The notes beneath the pieces were generated by a model. It was given only the letters and a program-made list of their open reading frames with translations. It was not told the DNA's origin and made no database searches. DNA of 7,302 bases from an uncultured Angelakisella sp. (GTDB taxonomy: Bacteria; Bacillota; Clostridia; Oscillospirales; Ruminococcaceae): the NCBI GenBank assembly GCA_910585535.1, contig CAJUFK010000145.1, positions 1-7,302 on the forward strand. The letters run 5' to 3'. Below are positions 1 to 6,678 of this stretch, in pieces; the first letter of the stretch is position 1, and every line of letters begins with the position of its first letter. Position numbers and translations under genes: made by a program.

Positions 1-1334
1 TCGTAGCTGAGGACGGTGTGGTGGGCGCCGCCGGCGGTGATCCAGCACTCCACCCCGGTGGTGAGGGAGGGCTCCGCCTGCCACATTACCCGGGCCACCG
101 GCAGGTTGGGCATGGGCAGGATGGGCTTAACACAATGGATGTCCTGGCAAATCAGCCGCAGCCGTCCCCCCATGTCGATGAGGCTGACCACAATGGCGTC
201 TCCCGCTTTGCCCTCAAAGACCAGACGGGCGGGATCCTTTTCGTTCATGCCGATGCCCAGGTGATGGGTCTCGATACGGGGACGCCCGGCGGCGCAGCAG
301 GGGCAGACCTCCAGCATATGGGCCCCCAGGCTGTACTCCGCCCCGGGGACGAGGTTATAGGTGTAGTCCTCCATGAAAAGGGAAACGCCGTTGCCGTTTT
401 CCCCCATGGCCTTCATGATGGCGGTCATGGCGGCCACCTTCCAGTCCCCCTCGCCGCCGTAGCCGTAGCCCTGGGCCATCAGGTGCTGGGAAGCAAGGCC
501 GGGAAGCTGCTCCATGCCGTACAGATCCTGGAAGGTGTTGGAAAAGGCTTTGCAGCCTTCCCGGTCCATCATCCGCTTCATGGCGATCTCCTCCCGGGCC
601 TGGTAGCGGATGGCGCCGGTGTCCTTGGTGGCGATGTCGTAGCTCTGGCGGTAGGTCTCCATCAGGGCGTCGATCTCCGCCTCGGTGACGGCGTTCATCT
701 CCTTCACCAGGTCGCCAACGGCCCAGGTGTTCACCTGCCAGCCCAGCTTTGTCTGGACCTCCACCTTGTCCCCCTCGGTGACAGCCACCTCCCGCATATT
801 GTCCCCGAAGCGCATGACCCGGAGATCCCTGGAGACAGCCGCGCCTACCGCCGCCTTCATCCAGTCCCCTAGGCGTTCCCGAACCGTTTTGTCCTGCCAG
901 TGCCCGGCGATGACCTTCCGGGGCATCCGCAGCCGGGCGGCGATGAAGCCGTGCTCCCGGTCCCCGTGGGCAGCCTGGTTCAGGTTCATAAAGTCCATAT
1001 CAATCTCTTCGTTGGGGATCTCCCGGTTGTACTGGGTGGCCAGGTGGCAGTAGGGCTTCTGGAGCCCGGCCAGGCCATTGATCCACATCTTGGAGGGGCT
1101 GAAGGTGTGGCACCAGGTGATGATCCCGGCGCAGCTGTCATCGTAGTTGGCCTCCTTCACCACCTGGGCGATTTCCTGGTTGCTTTTGGCGGTGACCTTG
1201 TACACCAAGGGATAGGGCAGTTCCCCCGAAAGCTCCTTGGCCATCTCCTCTGCCCGGGCGGCCACCGTCTCCAGCACCTCCGGGCCGTAGAGCAGCTGGC
1301 TTCCTACCACAAACCAAAACGAATACTCTCTCAT
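1..1334 (-). CDS. araA: L-arabinose isomerase, 3' end cut by window edge
   Basis: This enzyme converts L-arabinose to L-ribulose in the cytoplasm, the first step of bacterial arabinose use. The frame is open from the ATG at 1334 to the left edge, giving 444 codons; E. coli AraA has 500 residues, so about 50 to 60 C-terminal residues are missing. All four metal and catalytic positions are visible with family spacing: E295 in GGEGDWK, E322 in FMEDYTY, H339 in GAHMLEVCP and H439 in GGAHHTV, matching E306, E333, H350 and H450 of E. coli. Other family signatures are TWCHTFSPSKMWI (73-85), DMDFMNLNQAAHGDRE (112-127) and NMREVAVTEGDKVE. The start is fixed by an AGGAGG eight bases upstream, directly after the kinase stop codon. 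An unusual cysteine pair (CPCC) follows the H339 motif. It is the last gene visible in the operon, and araD may lie beyond the edge. The identification is very secure. Confidence 0.97.
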   Translation of the reverse strand, partial: MREYSFWFVVGSQLLYGPEVLETVAARAEEMAKELSGELPYPLVYKVTAKSNQEIAQVVKEANYDDSCAGIITWCHTFSPSKMWINGLAGLQKPYCHLATQYNREIPNEEIDMDFMNLNQAAHGDREHGFIAARLRMPRKVIAGHWQDKTVRERLGDWMKAAVGAAVSRDLRVMRFGDNMREVAVTEGDKVEVQTKLGWQVNTWAVGDLVKEMNAVTEAEIDALMETYRQSYDIATKDTGAIRYQAREEIAMKRMMDREGCKAFSNTFQDLYGMEQLPGLASQHLMAQGYGYGGEGDWKVAAMTAIMKAMGENGNGVSLFMEDYTYNLVPGAEYSLGAHMLEVCPCCAAGRPRIETHHLGIGMNEKDPARLVFEGKAGDAIVVSLIDMGGRLRLICQDIHCVKPILPMPNLPVARVMWQAEPSLTTGVECWITAGGAHHTVLSY

Positions 1335-1342
1335 ACGATATT

Positions 1343-1348
1343 CCTCCT
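1343..1348 (-). promoter_or_regulatory. Ribosome binding site of araA
   Basis: AGGAGG lies 8 bases before the araA ATG and immediately after the TAG stop of the kinase gene (1349-1351). Ribosomes ending the kinase would be placed to restart on araA. It sets the araA start. Confidence 0.85.
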
Positions 1349-2875
1349 CTACAGGTTTTCTACAGCGGCGCGTTCCACCGCCAGCAGGGCCTGATACCGC
1401 CGGATATAGGCGTCAAAGCCCTGGACCACAGCGGGATCTGGCTGAATGGTGCTGCCCGAGACCCCGGCAAACACCCGCTTTTCCAGAAAGTCCTCCAGGC
1501 TCTCTCCATCCCTTTTCAGAAGGAGAAAGGCGGCCAGCAGGGCCATACCGTAGGGCCCGCCCTCCCCGGCGGTTTTCATACAGGTCACGGGGGCACCGCA
1601 GGCGGCGGCCATATAGCTTTGTCCCACCACCGGGGTCTTAAAGAGTCCGCCGTGACCGGTAAGCCGATGGATACGGACCCCCTCCTCCGACAGGATGTCC
1701 ATGCCGATCTTCAGGGTGGCCATGGTGGCGTAGAGCTGGGCCCGGAAGAAATTGGCAAGGGTGAAGCGGCTTTCCGGGGTCCGGGCCACCAGGGGCCGCC
1801 CGGCGTCCATATGGGTGACTCCTTCCCCGGCCAGGTAGTTGCAGACCAGCACCCCGCCGCAGTCTGGCTCCCCCTCCATGCTCTTTTCATACAGCTTGGT
1901 GTACAGCTCCCCGGCGTCCGGCTTTGCCCCGAAAAGGGCTGCGGCCTCCCCCAGGACGCTGACCCAGGCGTTGGTATCGCCTGTGCAGTTGTTGCAGTGG
2001 ACCATGGCCACCGGCGCGCCGGTGGGGGTGGTCACCAAATCGATCTCCTCGTGGACCTTTTCCAGGGGATGCTCCAGCACCACCATGGAAAAGATAGAGG
2101 TTCCTGCCGAGATGTTCCCGGTACGGGGCGCCACCGCGTTAGTGGCGGTCATGCCGGTACCCGCATCCCCCTCCGGGGGGGCAAAGGGGATCCCGGCGGG
2201 AAGAAGACCCTCCAGAAGGGCGGAACCCTCCGGGGTGAGGACTCCGGCAGGCGCCCCGGCAGGCAGCACCTGGGGCAGCAGCTCCCGGAGGTTCCAGGGG
2301 AGCTTCCTTTGGGCGATGAGAAGGCCGAACTTTTTCATCATGGCAGCATCGTAGTCCAAAGCTGTGCTGTCGATGGGGAAGATGCCGCTGGCCTCTCCAA
2401 CTCCCACGGCGTTGACGCCGGTAAGGGCATGGTGGACATATCCCGCCAGCGTGGTGAGATGGGCGATGTGGCCGATATGCTCCTCTCCGTTCAGGATGGC
2501 CTGATACAGATGGGCGATGGACCACCGCTGGGGGATATTGAAGCCGAACAGCTGTGTCAGCTCCGCTGCCGCGGGGCCGGTGATGGTGTTCTGCCAGGTA
2601 CGGAAGGGAACCAGCAGGTTCCAGTCCGCATCGAAGGCCAGGTAGCCGTGCATCATGGCGGAGATACCGGCCGCGGCCACTGTCTCCCGCCCCTGCACAT
2701 GGGAAAGGGCGTCCCGAAGCCCTGCCCAGACCTCCTCCAAGGGATAGGTCCAGATGCCGTCTTCATACCGGGCGGCCCAGGTGTAGTCCCCGGTGGAAGC
2801 CGGGGCGAAGTCCTCCCCCACCGCCACCGCCTTGATCCGCGTGGAGCCGAACTCGATGCCGAGATAGGTTTTCAT
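1349..2875 (-). CDS. FGGY-family carbohydrate kinase, probable L-ribulokinase
   Basis: This 508-residue protein is a cytoplasmic sugar kinase of the FGGY family (two actin-like ATPase domains). Beside araA, its most likely reaction is ATP-dependent phosphorylation of L-ribulose to L-ribulose 5-phosphate. Visible motifs are the N-terminal phosphate loop GIEFGSTRIK (6-15), a sugar-site segment FRTWQN (91-96), the probable catalytic base D237 in EGDAGTGM, a second phosphate loop NISAGTS (254-260) and an adenosine-type motif GHGGLFKTPVVGQ (407-419). The length is closer to xylulokinases (about 480 to 500) than to classical AraB (about 560), and the first loop has Glu at residue 8 where GID is usual. 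It therefore looks like the divergent Firmicutes branch often annotated only as xylulokinase or FGGY kinase. Family membership is sure; L-ribulose as substrate is inferred from neighbours, and xylulose or another ketose remains possible. The start is supported by GGGAGGG 8 bases upstream. Confidence 0.88.
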   Translation of the reverse strand: MKTYLGIEFGSTRIKAVAVGEDFAPASTGDYTWAARYEDGIWTYPLEEVWAGLRDALSHVQGRETVAAAGISAMMHGYLAFDADWNLLVPFRTWQNTITGPAAAELTQLFGFNIPQRWSIAHLYQAILNGEEHIGHIAHLTTLAGYVHHALTGVNAVGVGEASGIFPIDSTALDYDAAMMKKFGLLIAQRKLPWNLRELLPQVLPAGAPAGVLTPEGSALLEGLLPAGIPFAPPEGDAGTGMTATNAVAPRTGNISAGTSIFSMVVLEHPLEKVHEEIDLVTTPTGAPVAMVHCNNCTGDTNAWVSVLGEAAALFGAKPDAGELYTKLYEKSMEGEPDCGGVLVCNYLAGEGVTHMDAGRPLVARTPESRFTLANFFRAQLYATMATLKIGMDILSEEGVRIHRLTGHGGLFKTPVVGQSYMAAACGAPVTCMKTAGEGGPYGMALLAAFLLLKRDGESLEDFLEKRVFAGVSGSTIQPDPAVVQGFDAYIRRYQALLAVERAAVENL

Positions 2876-2883
2876 CCTTGCTG

Positions 2884-2890
2884 CCCTCCC
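2884..2890 (-). promoter_or_regulatory. Ribosome binding site of the FGGY kinase
   Basis: GGGAGGG begins directly after the TAA stop of the upstream permease (2891-2893) and ends 8 bases before the kinase ATG at 2875. It supports this start and close coupling to the transporter genes. Confidence 0.75.
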
Positions 2891-3943
2891 TTACTGTTTG
2901 GTTTTGTTCTTGCGGAGCAACACCACGCTCTGGATCACCAGGAAGAGGCAGAGCATGGCGGCTACGGTGATGTTGGACCACCAGGCCTCGTCAAAGCCCA
3001 GGGAGGAAACGATCCGCTTGATGGTGTTGAGGCTCAGCACCCCAAAGAAGGAGCCCACCACATTGCCCACGCCGCCGGTGAGCAGCGTGCCGCCGATGAT
3101 GGAGGAAGCGATGGCGTTCATCTCGTCCCCGGCGGCGTTGGCCACATCGCCGCTGCCCACATGGAGGAAGTAAAGGATGCCCCCAAGCCCGGCCATCAGG
3201 CTGCACAGCACATGGGCCAGGAACTTGGTCCGGCGCACATTGATGCCCAGCATATTGGCGCTTTGGTTGTTGCCCCCTACAGCGTAGAAGCTGCGGCCCA
3301 GCTTGGTCCAGCGGAGGAGGCAGAACAGAAGGAGGACAACCGCCAGGGCAATAACCACCCCTACCTCTATATAAGCGGGGACATACTGGCCCAGCTTGTT
3401 GTTTGAGCCAAGGCCGGGGACAATAATCCGAAGCTCCTTAATGGCCAAAAAGCTCTCGTTGGTCACACGCACCGGCTCTTTGCTGACAATGGTGGTCATG
3501 CCCTTGGCAAAGAACATCCCGGCCAGGGAGATGATAAAGGGCTGGATGCCCAGGTGGGCCACCAGAAAGCCCTGGACCACCCCGTACAAAAGACCGATGC
3601 CCAGGCCGATCAGGATGACGGTGAAGATGTTTCCCCCCTGCCGTTCCAGGTTCACCGCGCAGGTCATGCAGACCAGGCAGGTGACGGCCCCCACGCTGAT
3701 GTCAATGCCGCCGGTAATCATCACCAGGCTCATGCCGCAGGCCAGGACGATGAGGGAAGCGTTGTTGTTGAGGATGTTGAGAAAGTTCTGGGGCTTGGTG
3801 AAGCTGCCGCCTAAAAAAAGGATGGCGGACAGGTACAGGAGGAAGAACACCACCACGGTAATAGCCAGAAGCAGATTGGTGTCGCTGAGGGAGGTCCGTC
3901 CCTTGAGCCTTCCCTGGTTGTCAACTGCGATTCCTTTTGGCAT
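2891..3943 (-). CDS. yjfF: Sugar ABC transporter permease, YjfF type
   Basis: This is an integral inner-membrane permease of 350 residues from the ribose/galactofuranose branch of carbohydrate ABC importers (BPD_transp_2 family). It would pair with the adjacent YtfT-type permease to form the translocation path. I see about eight to nine hydrophobic segments, roughly at residues 22-45, 62-77, 84-97, 106-130, 134-152, 190-210, 238-260, 276-302 and 325-344. The family motif GMSLVMITGGIDISVG spans 70-85, and the cytoplasmic loop YAVGGNNQSANMLGI (220-234) with the following helix is where the ATPase should dock. The C-terminus is short and basic (RKNKTKQ). The start lies one base after the stop of the upstream permease, with AAAGGAGG inside that gene's end. 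It is clearly homologous but not identical to its neighbour, as in the E. coli ytfQRT-yjfF operon. Assignment to YjfF rather than YtfT rests on gene order and sequence resemblance. Confidence 0.9.
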   Translation of the reverse strand: MPKGIAVDNQGRLKGRTSLSDTNLLLAITVVVFFLLYLSAILFLGGSFTKPQNFLNILNNNASLIVLACGMSLVMITGGIDISVGAVTCLVCMTCAVNLERQGGNIFTVILIGLGIGLLYGVVQGFLVAHLGIQPFIISLAGMFFAKGMTTIVSKEPVRVTNESFLAIKELRIIVPGLGSNNKLGQYVPAYIEVGVVIALAVVLLLFCLLRWTKLGRSFYAVGGNNQSANMLGINVRRTKFLAHVLCSLMAGLGGILYFLHVGSGDVANAAGDEMNAIASSIIGGTLLTGGVGNVVGSFFGVLSLNTIKRIVSSLGFDEAWWSNITVAAMLCLFLVIQSVVLLRKNKTKQ

Positions 3944-3944
3944 T

Positions 3945-5042
3945 TCAGGTCGCCTCCTTTGCAGCTTTGGCGGGCGCTTTTTTCAGGCTTGCCAGTTTTT
4001 CCCGGACCACAGGGGAGCTGAACACCACCAGCAGGATGACCACCACCGCTTTGTAGGCGGGGAGGGCAGTGGAGGGAACCTCGTACTTGTAGAGGGTGGT
4101 GGTGAGGAACTGAATGATGTAGGCGCCCAGGATGGAGCCGTAGATGTTGAACTTGCCGCCGGAAAGGGCATTGCCCCCCAGCGCCACAGCCAGGATGGCG
4201 TCCATCTCAATGTTTTCCGCGATGCGGGAGTAGTTGATGGAACCGCTGCGGCTGACCCGGATAAAGCCGGCTACCGCTACGCAGACCCCCAGGATAACAT
4301 AGGTGAGCAGCTTTACCTTTTGGGGGTCGATGCCGTTGAGGCGGGAGGAGTGGGGATTGATGCCCACCGATTGGGTATAGAGCCCCAGGTTGGTGAATTT
4401 CAGGATCAGCCAGAAGAGGGCAATCATAACGGCGGTGATAAAGATGGGGGTGGGCACCGGGATTCCGGGGAGGAAGGTCCCCGCATATTTGAAGGCCAGA
4501 TCGTTGATAATGGGCAGCTGGTTGTTATTGATCCAGGCCGCGATGGAACGCCCTGCGGTGAACATGATCAGGGTGGCCACCATAGGCTGGATGTTGAGGT
4601 AGGCCACCAGCGCACCGTTAAAGGCGCCGAAACACATGGTTACCCCAATGCCGATAAGCACTGCCAGGAGGAGGGGCATCTGCATGGTGTCCGCCGAAGC
4701 CTGGCCGCCGCAGACCATCCGAAGGATCACGCTGCCGGCGATGGCCATGGTGGCCCCCACGCTGATGTCCTGTCCGCCGGAGGAGGCTGTGACCAGGGTC
4801 ATGCCGATGGCCAGCAGCACCAGCTCCGAGGCGTTGTCCAGCACCGAGATGATGTGTCCGCTGAGGACCGGGTTGCCCAGGCTGTTTTCCCGGATGGAGA
4901 CTGCAAAGAAGGAGGGATCGGCTATAAGGTTGAACAGTACCAGCAGAGCCAGGGCGGCAAAGGGGATAAAGAGCTGCTGCCGGGTCAGGCGCTTAAAAAG
5001 GCTTTCTTCCGGGCGCGTGGGCTTGTTCACGGGGGTTGTCAT
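3945..5042 (-). CDS. ytfT: Sugar ABC transporter permease, YtfT type
   Basis: This 365-residue inner-membrane permease is the first of two in the operon and probably forms a heterodimer with the YjfF-type protein. A charged cytoplasmic N-terminus (1-22) leads into hydrophobic segments near 24-42, 62-84, 93-110, 122-147, 151-170, 197-215, 244-263, 279-310 and 330-343, followed by a lysine- and alanine-rich tail. Family features are GMTLVTASSGGQDISVG (80-96), the likely ATPase-coupling loop SVGINPHSSRLNGIDP (225-240) and EMDAILAVALGGNALSGG (279-296). The usual GGID core of this motif reads SGGQD here and is one residue longer than in the partner permease. The ATG overlaps the ATPase stop codon as ATGA, and a nine-base perfect ribosome binding site precedes it, so the two genes are very likely translationally coupled. 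The role is secure at family level; the sugar carried is inferred to be L-arabinose, perhaps in furanose form. Confidence 0.92.
   Translation of the reverse strand: MTTPVNKPTRPEESLFKRLTRQQLFIPFAALALLVLFNLIADPSFFAVSIRENSLGNPVLSGHIISVLDNASELVLLAIGMTLVTASSGGQDISVGATMAIAGSVILRMVCGGQASADTMQMPLLLAVLIGIGVTMCFGAFNGALVAYLNIQPMVATLIMFTAGRSIAAWINNNQLPIINDLAFKYAGTFLPGIPVPTPIFITAVMIALFWLILKFTNLGLYTQSVGINPHSSRLNGIDPQKVKLLTYVILGVCVAVAGFIRVSRSGSINYSRIAENIEMDAILAVALGGNALSGGKFNIYGSILGAYIIQFLTTTLYKYEVPSTALPAYKAVVVILLVVFSSPVVREKLASLKKAPAKAAKEAT
3953..3960 (-). promoter_or_regulatory. Ribosome binding site of the YjfF-type permease
   Basis: AAAGGAGG lies inside the last codons of the upstream permease, 9 bases before the ATG at 3943. 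The upstream stop and this start are separated by one base. Confidence 0.8.
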
Positions 5043-6553
5043 TTCTCGTCACCTCCTGCAATAGTCGCCATCACCTTGGTCTGGTTCAAATCCTCTCCGT
5101 CCAATTCTCCCACCGCTTTCCGGTCCCGCATCACGATAAGCCGGGTGCAGGTGCGGAGCATTTCATCAATCTCCGAGGAGATGAAGGTGACGCTTTTTCC
5201 TTCTCCCGCCAGCTTCAGAATCAGCTTTTGAATCTCGATCTTGGTACCGATGTCAATGCCCCGGGTGGGTTCGTCCAGGATCAGGTATTTGGGATTGGTG
5301 AGGAGCCAGCGGGCCAAAATCACCTTCTGCTGATTGCCGCCGGAAAGGGACTTTACCGGCGTATCCGCCGAGGCGGTTTTGATCTCCAGGAGCTTTATGT
5401 ACTCATCGGCAAATTTTTCCGCCTGTGCCCGGGAAAAGGGCTTAAAGAACCCTTTCATCACCTGGAGGGCCAAGATGATATTTTCCCGCACCGAAAGATC
5501 CCCAACGATGCCGTCCTGCTTGCGGTCCTCCGGCAGGTAGCCGATGCCCTGCTTCATGGCATCCAGAGGTTTTTTGATCCGAACCTCTTTTCCCTCTACC
5601 CTGACGGTGCCTCCGGCGGTGTGGTCCGCCCCGAAGATGGCCCGGACACATTCGCTGCGGCCGGAGCCCAGCAGACCGGTGAAGCCGTTGACCTCTCCCT
5701 TGTGGATGGCAAAGTCAAAGGGCTTAATGCCGGCGGTGCTTGCCAGCTGATGGACCTCCAGCACCGGGGTGCCGGTATCCACCCGCTGGGATTCGTCTCC
5801 CTTTTGGATCGCCGCCATGTCGTCCAGCTCTTTGCCCAGCATCTTGGAGACAAGCTGGACCCGGGGCAGATCCTCAATGACATATTCCCCCACCAGCTGG
5901 CCGCCCCGCAAAACGGTGATGCGGTCGCAGACCTCATAGACCTGTTCCAGGAAATGGGTGACAAAGATGATCCCCACCCCCTTGGCCCGCAGGTCCCGCA
6001 TCAGACCGAAGAGCTTCTGAACCTCCTGCTCATCCAGGGAGGAGGTGGGCTCATCCAGGATGAGGACCTTGCACTCCATATCCACCGCCCGAGCGATAGC
6101 CACCATCTGCTGAACAGCAATAGAGCAGGCCCCCAGCTGTTGGGTGGGGCTGGCCGGGATTCCAAGGTCGGAAAGAAGTTTTTCCGCCCCGTGGTTCATG
6201 GCCTTCCAGTTGGTCATCATCCCCTTGGTGCGGCCGATATACATATTCTCTGCTACCGTCAGATTGGGGCAGAGGGTGATCTCCTGGTAAACGGTGCTGA
6301 TACCCACATTCTGGGCGTCCTGGGGGGAGCGGATCAGGGCAGGCCCTTCCACCCCTTTGATGTGGACTTCTCCGCCGTCTTTGGGGTAAACGCCGGTAAG
6401 GACCTTAATCAGGGTGGATTTTCCCGCGCCGTTCTCCCCCATCAGGGCGTGGATCTCTCCTTCCCGCAGGGTGAAGTCCACATTCTGGAGGGCACGCACA
6501 CCGGGAAAGTATTTACAGATTCCGCGCATTTCCAAAACCGCGCCTTGCTGCAT
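5039..6553 (-). CDS. ytfR: Sugar ABC transporter ATP-binding protein, YtfR type, two ABC domains
   Basis: This 504-residue cytoplasmic ATPase powers sugar import and carries two fused ABC domains, as is normal for the RbsA/MglA/AraG/YtfR group. Domain 1 (about 5-245) shows Walker A GENGAGKST (39-47), Q-loop Q90, a degenerate signature CSIAVQQM (143-150), Walker B VLILDE (163-168), D-loop SSLD (171-174) and switch histidine H200. Domain 2 (about 263-500) has a degenerate Walker A GLLGSGRSE (293-301) without the lysine, an intact LSGGNQQK signature (403-410), Walker B YLILDE (423-428) and Ser in place of the switch His (ISSE, 458-461). This split of one active and one degenerate site is the known pattern for the group. 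The SIAVQQMVAIARAVDM segment resembles YtfR more than RbsA or MglA. The start is set by AGGAGG ten bases upstream; the end overlaps ytfT by four bases. A long stem-loop separates it from the binding-protein gene. Confidence 0.96.
   Translation of the reverse strand: MQQGAVLEMRGICKYFPGVRALQNVDFTLREGEIHALMGENGAGKSTLIKVLTGVYPKDGGEVHIKGVEGPALIRSPQDAQNVGISTVYQEITLCPNLTVAENMYIGRTKGMMTNWKAMNHGAEKLLSDLGIPASPTQQLGACSIAVQQMVAIARAVDMECKVLILDEPTSSLDEQEVQKLFGLMRDLRAKGVGIIFVTHFLEQVYEVCDRITVLRGGQLVGEYVIEDLPRVQLVSKMLGKELDDMAAIQKGDESQRVDTGTPVLEVHQLASTAGIKPFDFAIHKGEVNGFTGLLGSGRSECVRAIFGADHTAGGTVRVEGKEVRIKKPLDAMKQGIGYLPEDRKQDGIVGDLSVRENIILALQVMKGFFKPFSRAQAEKFADEYIKLLEIKTASADTPVKSLSGGNQQKVILARWLLTNPKYLILDEPTRGIDIGTKIEIQKLILKLAGEGKSVTFISSEIDEMLRTCTRLIVMRDRKAVGELDGEDLNQTKVMATIAGGDEK
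5049..5057 (-). promoter_or_regulatory. Ribosome binding site of the YtfT-type permease
   Basis: AGGAGGTGA is a perfect nine-base match to the anti-Shine-Dalgarno tail of 16S rRNA, 6 bases before the ATG at 5042 and within the end of the ATPase gene. It decides the start and suggests strong translation of this permease despite the overlap. Confidence 0.88.
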
Positions 6554-6563
6554 TCAAAATACG

Positions 6564-6569
6564 CCTCCT
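6564..6569 (-). promoter_or_regulatory. Ribosome binding site of the YtfR-type ATPase
   Basis: AGGAGG lies 10 bases before the ATG at 6553, in the spacer after the binding-protein gene. Its wider context, GACAGGAGGC (6563-6572), is nearly the same as the 5' arm of the nearby stem-loop, so it could compete for the 3' arm. Confidence 0.82.
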
Positions 6570-6583
6570 GTCTTTTGTAATGG

Positions 6584-6620
6584 GACAGGCGGCACGGCCC
6601 TGTTTGCCGTGCCGCCTGTC
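6584..6620 (-). promoter_or_regulatory. Intercistronic stem-loop, perfect 15-bp stem
   Basis: The arms at 6584-6598 and 6606-6620 are perfect inverted repeats (minus-strand 5' arm GACAGGCGGCACGGC) around a 7-base loop. The stem is very GC-rich and would be highly stable in RNA. It lies 58 bases after the binding-protein stop and 30 bases before the ATPase ATG. No T-run follows it on either strand, so it is not a standard intrinsic terminator. In sugar and maltose importers, structures in this position protect the upstream binding-protein mRNA from 3' decay and lower downstream expression, which gives excess binding protein; I infer that role here. The rest of the 125-base spacer (6554-6678) holds only the ATPase ribosome binding site and a weak outer pairing at 6629-6634 with 6657-6662; I see no promoter in it. 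Confidence 0.8.
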
Positions 6621-6678
6621 TGCTGGGGTCTATCGATTTGTCTGAGAGAAAGACGGGATAGATGTCATGGCGGAAGGA

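Noticed and set aside
18..872. Plus-strand open frame opposite the end of araA
   Set aside because: The minus strand encodes AraA with all four metal-site residues here; the plus frame is a composition shadow.
1619..3406. Very long plus-strand open frame (595 codons) opposite the kinase and permease genes
   Set aside because: It is antisense to two well-supported genes across their boundary, its translation is rich in Gly, His, Gln and Pro with no known motif, and it has no ribosome binding site. GC-biased third codon positions leave antisense frames free of stops.
3396..5231. Plus-strand open frame of 611 codons opposite both permeases
   Set aside because: It is a shadow of the permease genes and runs across the permease-permease and permease-ATPase boundaries; low-complexity composition and no protein family features.
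5036..6580. Plus-strand open frame of 514 codons mirroring the ATPase
   Set aside because: It covers almost exactly the ATPase gene, whose Walker and signature motifs are unmistakable on the minus strand. The mirror frame shows no motif.
6584..6620. Stem-loop as an intrinsic transcription terminator
   Set aside because: The stem is ideal, but neither strand has a T-run after it; the minus strand continues CCATTACAAAAG, and the next operon gene starts 30 bases on.
6629..6662. Second small hairpin (TCTATC with GATAGA, inner GTCT with AGAC)
   Set aside because: The pairing is short, AT-rich and broken by an unequal internal loop, so it is too weak to call.
6554..6678. Internal promoter for the ATPase in the spacer
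   Set aside because: No convincing pair of -35 and -10 boxes at proper spacing on the minus strand.
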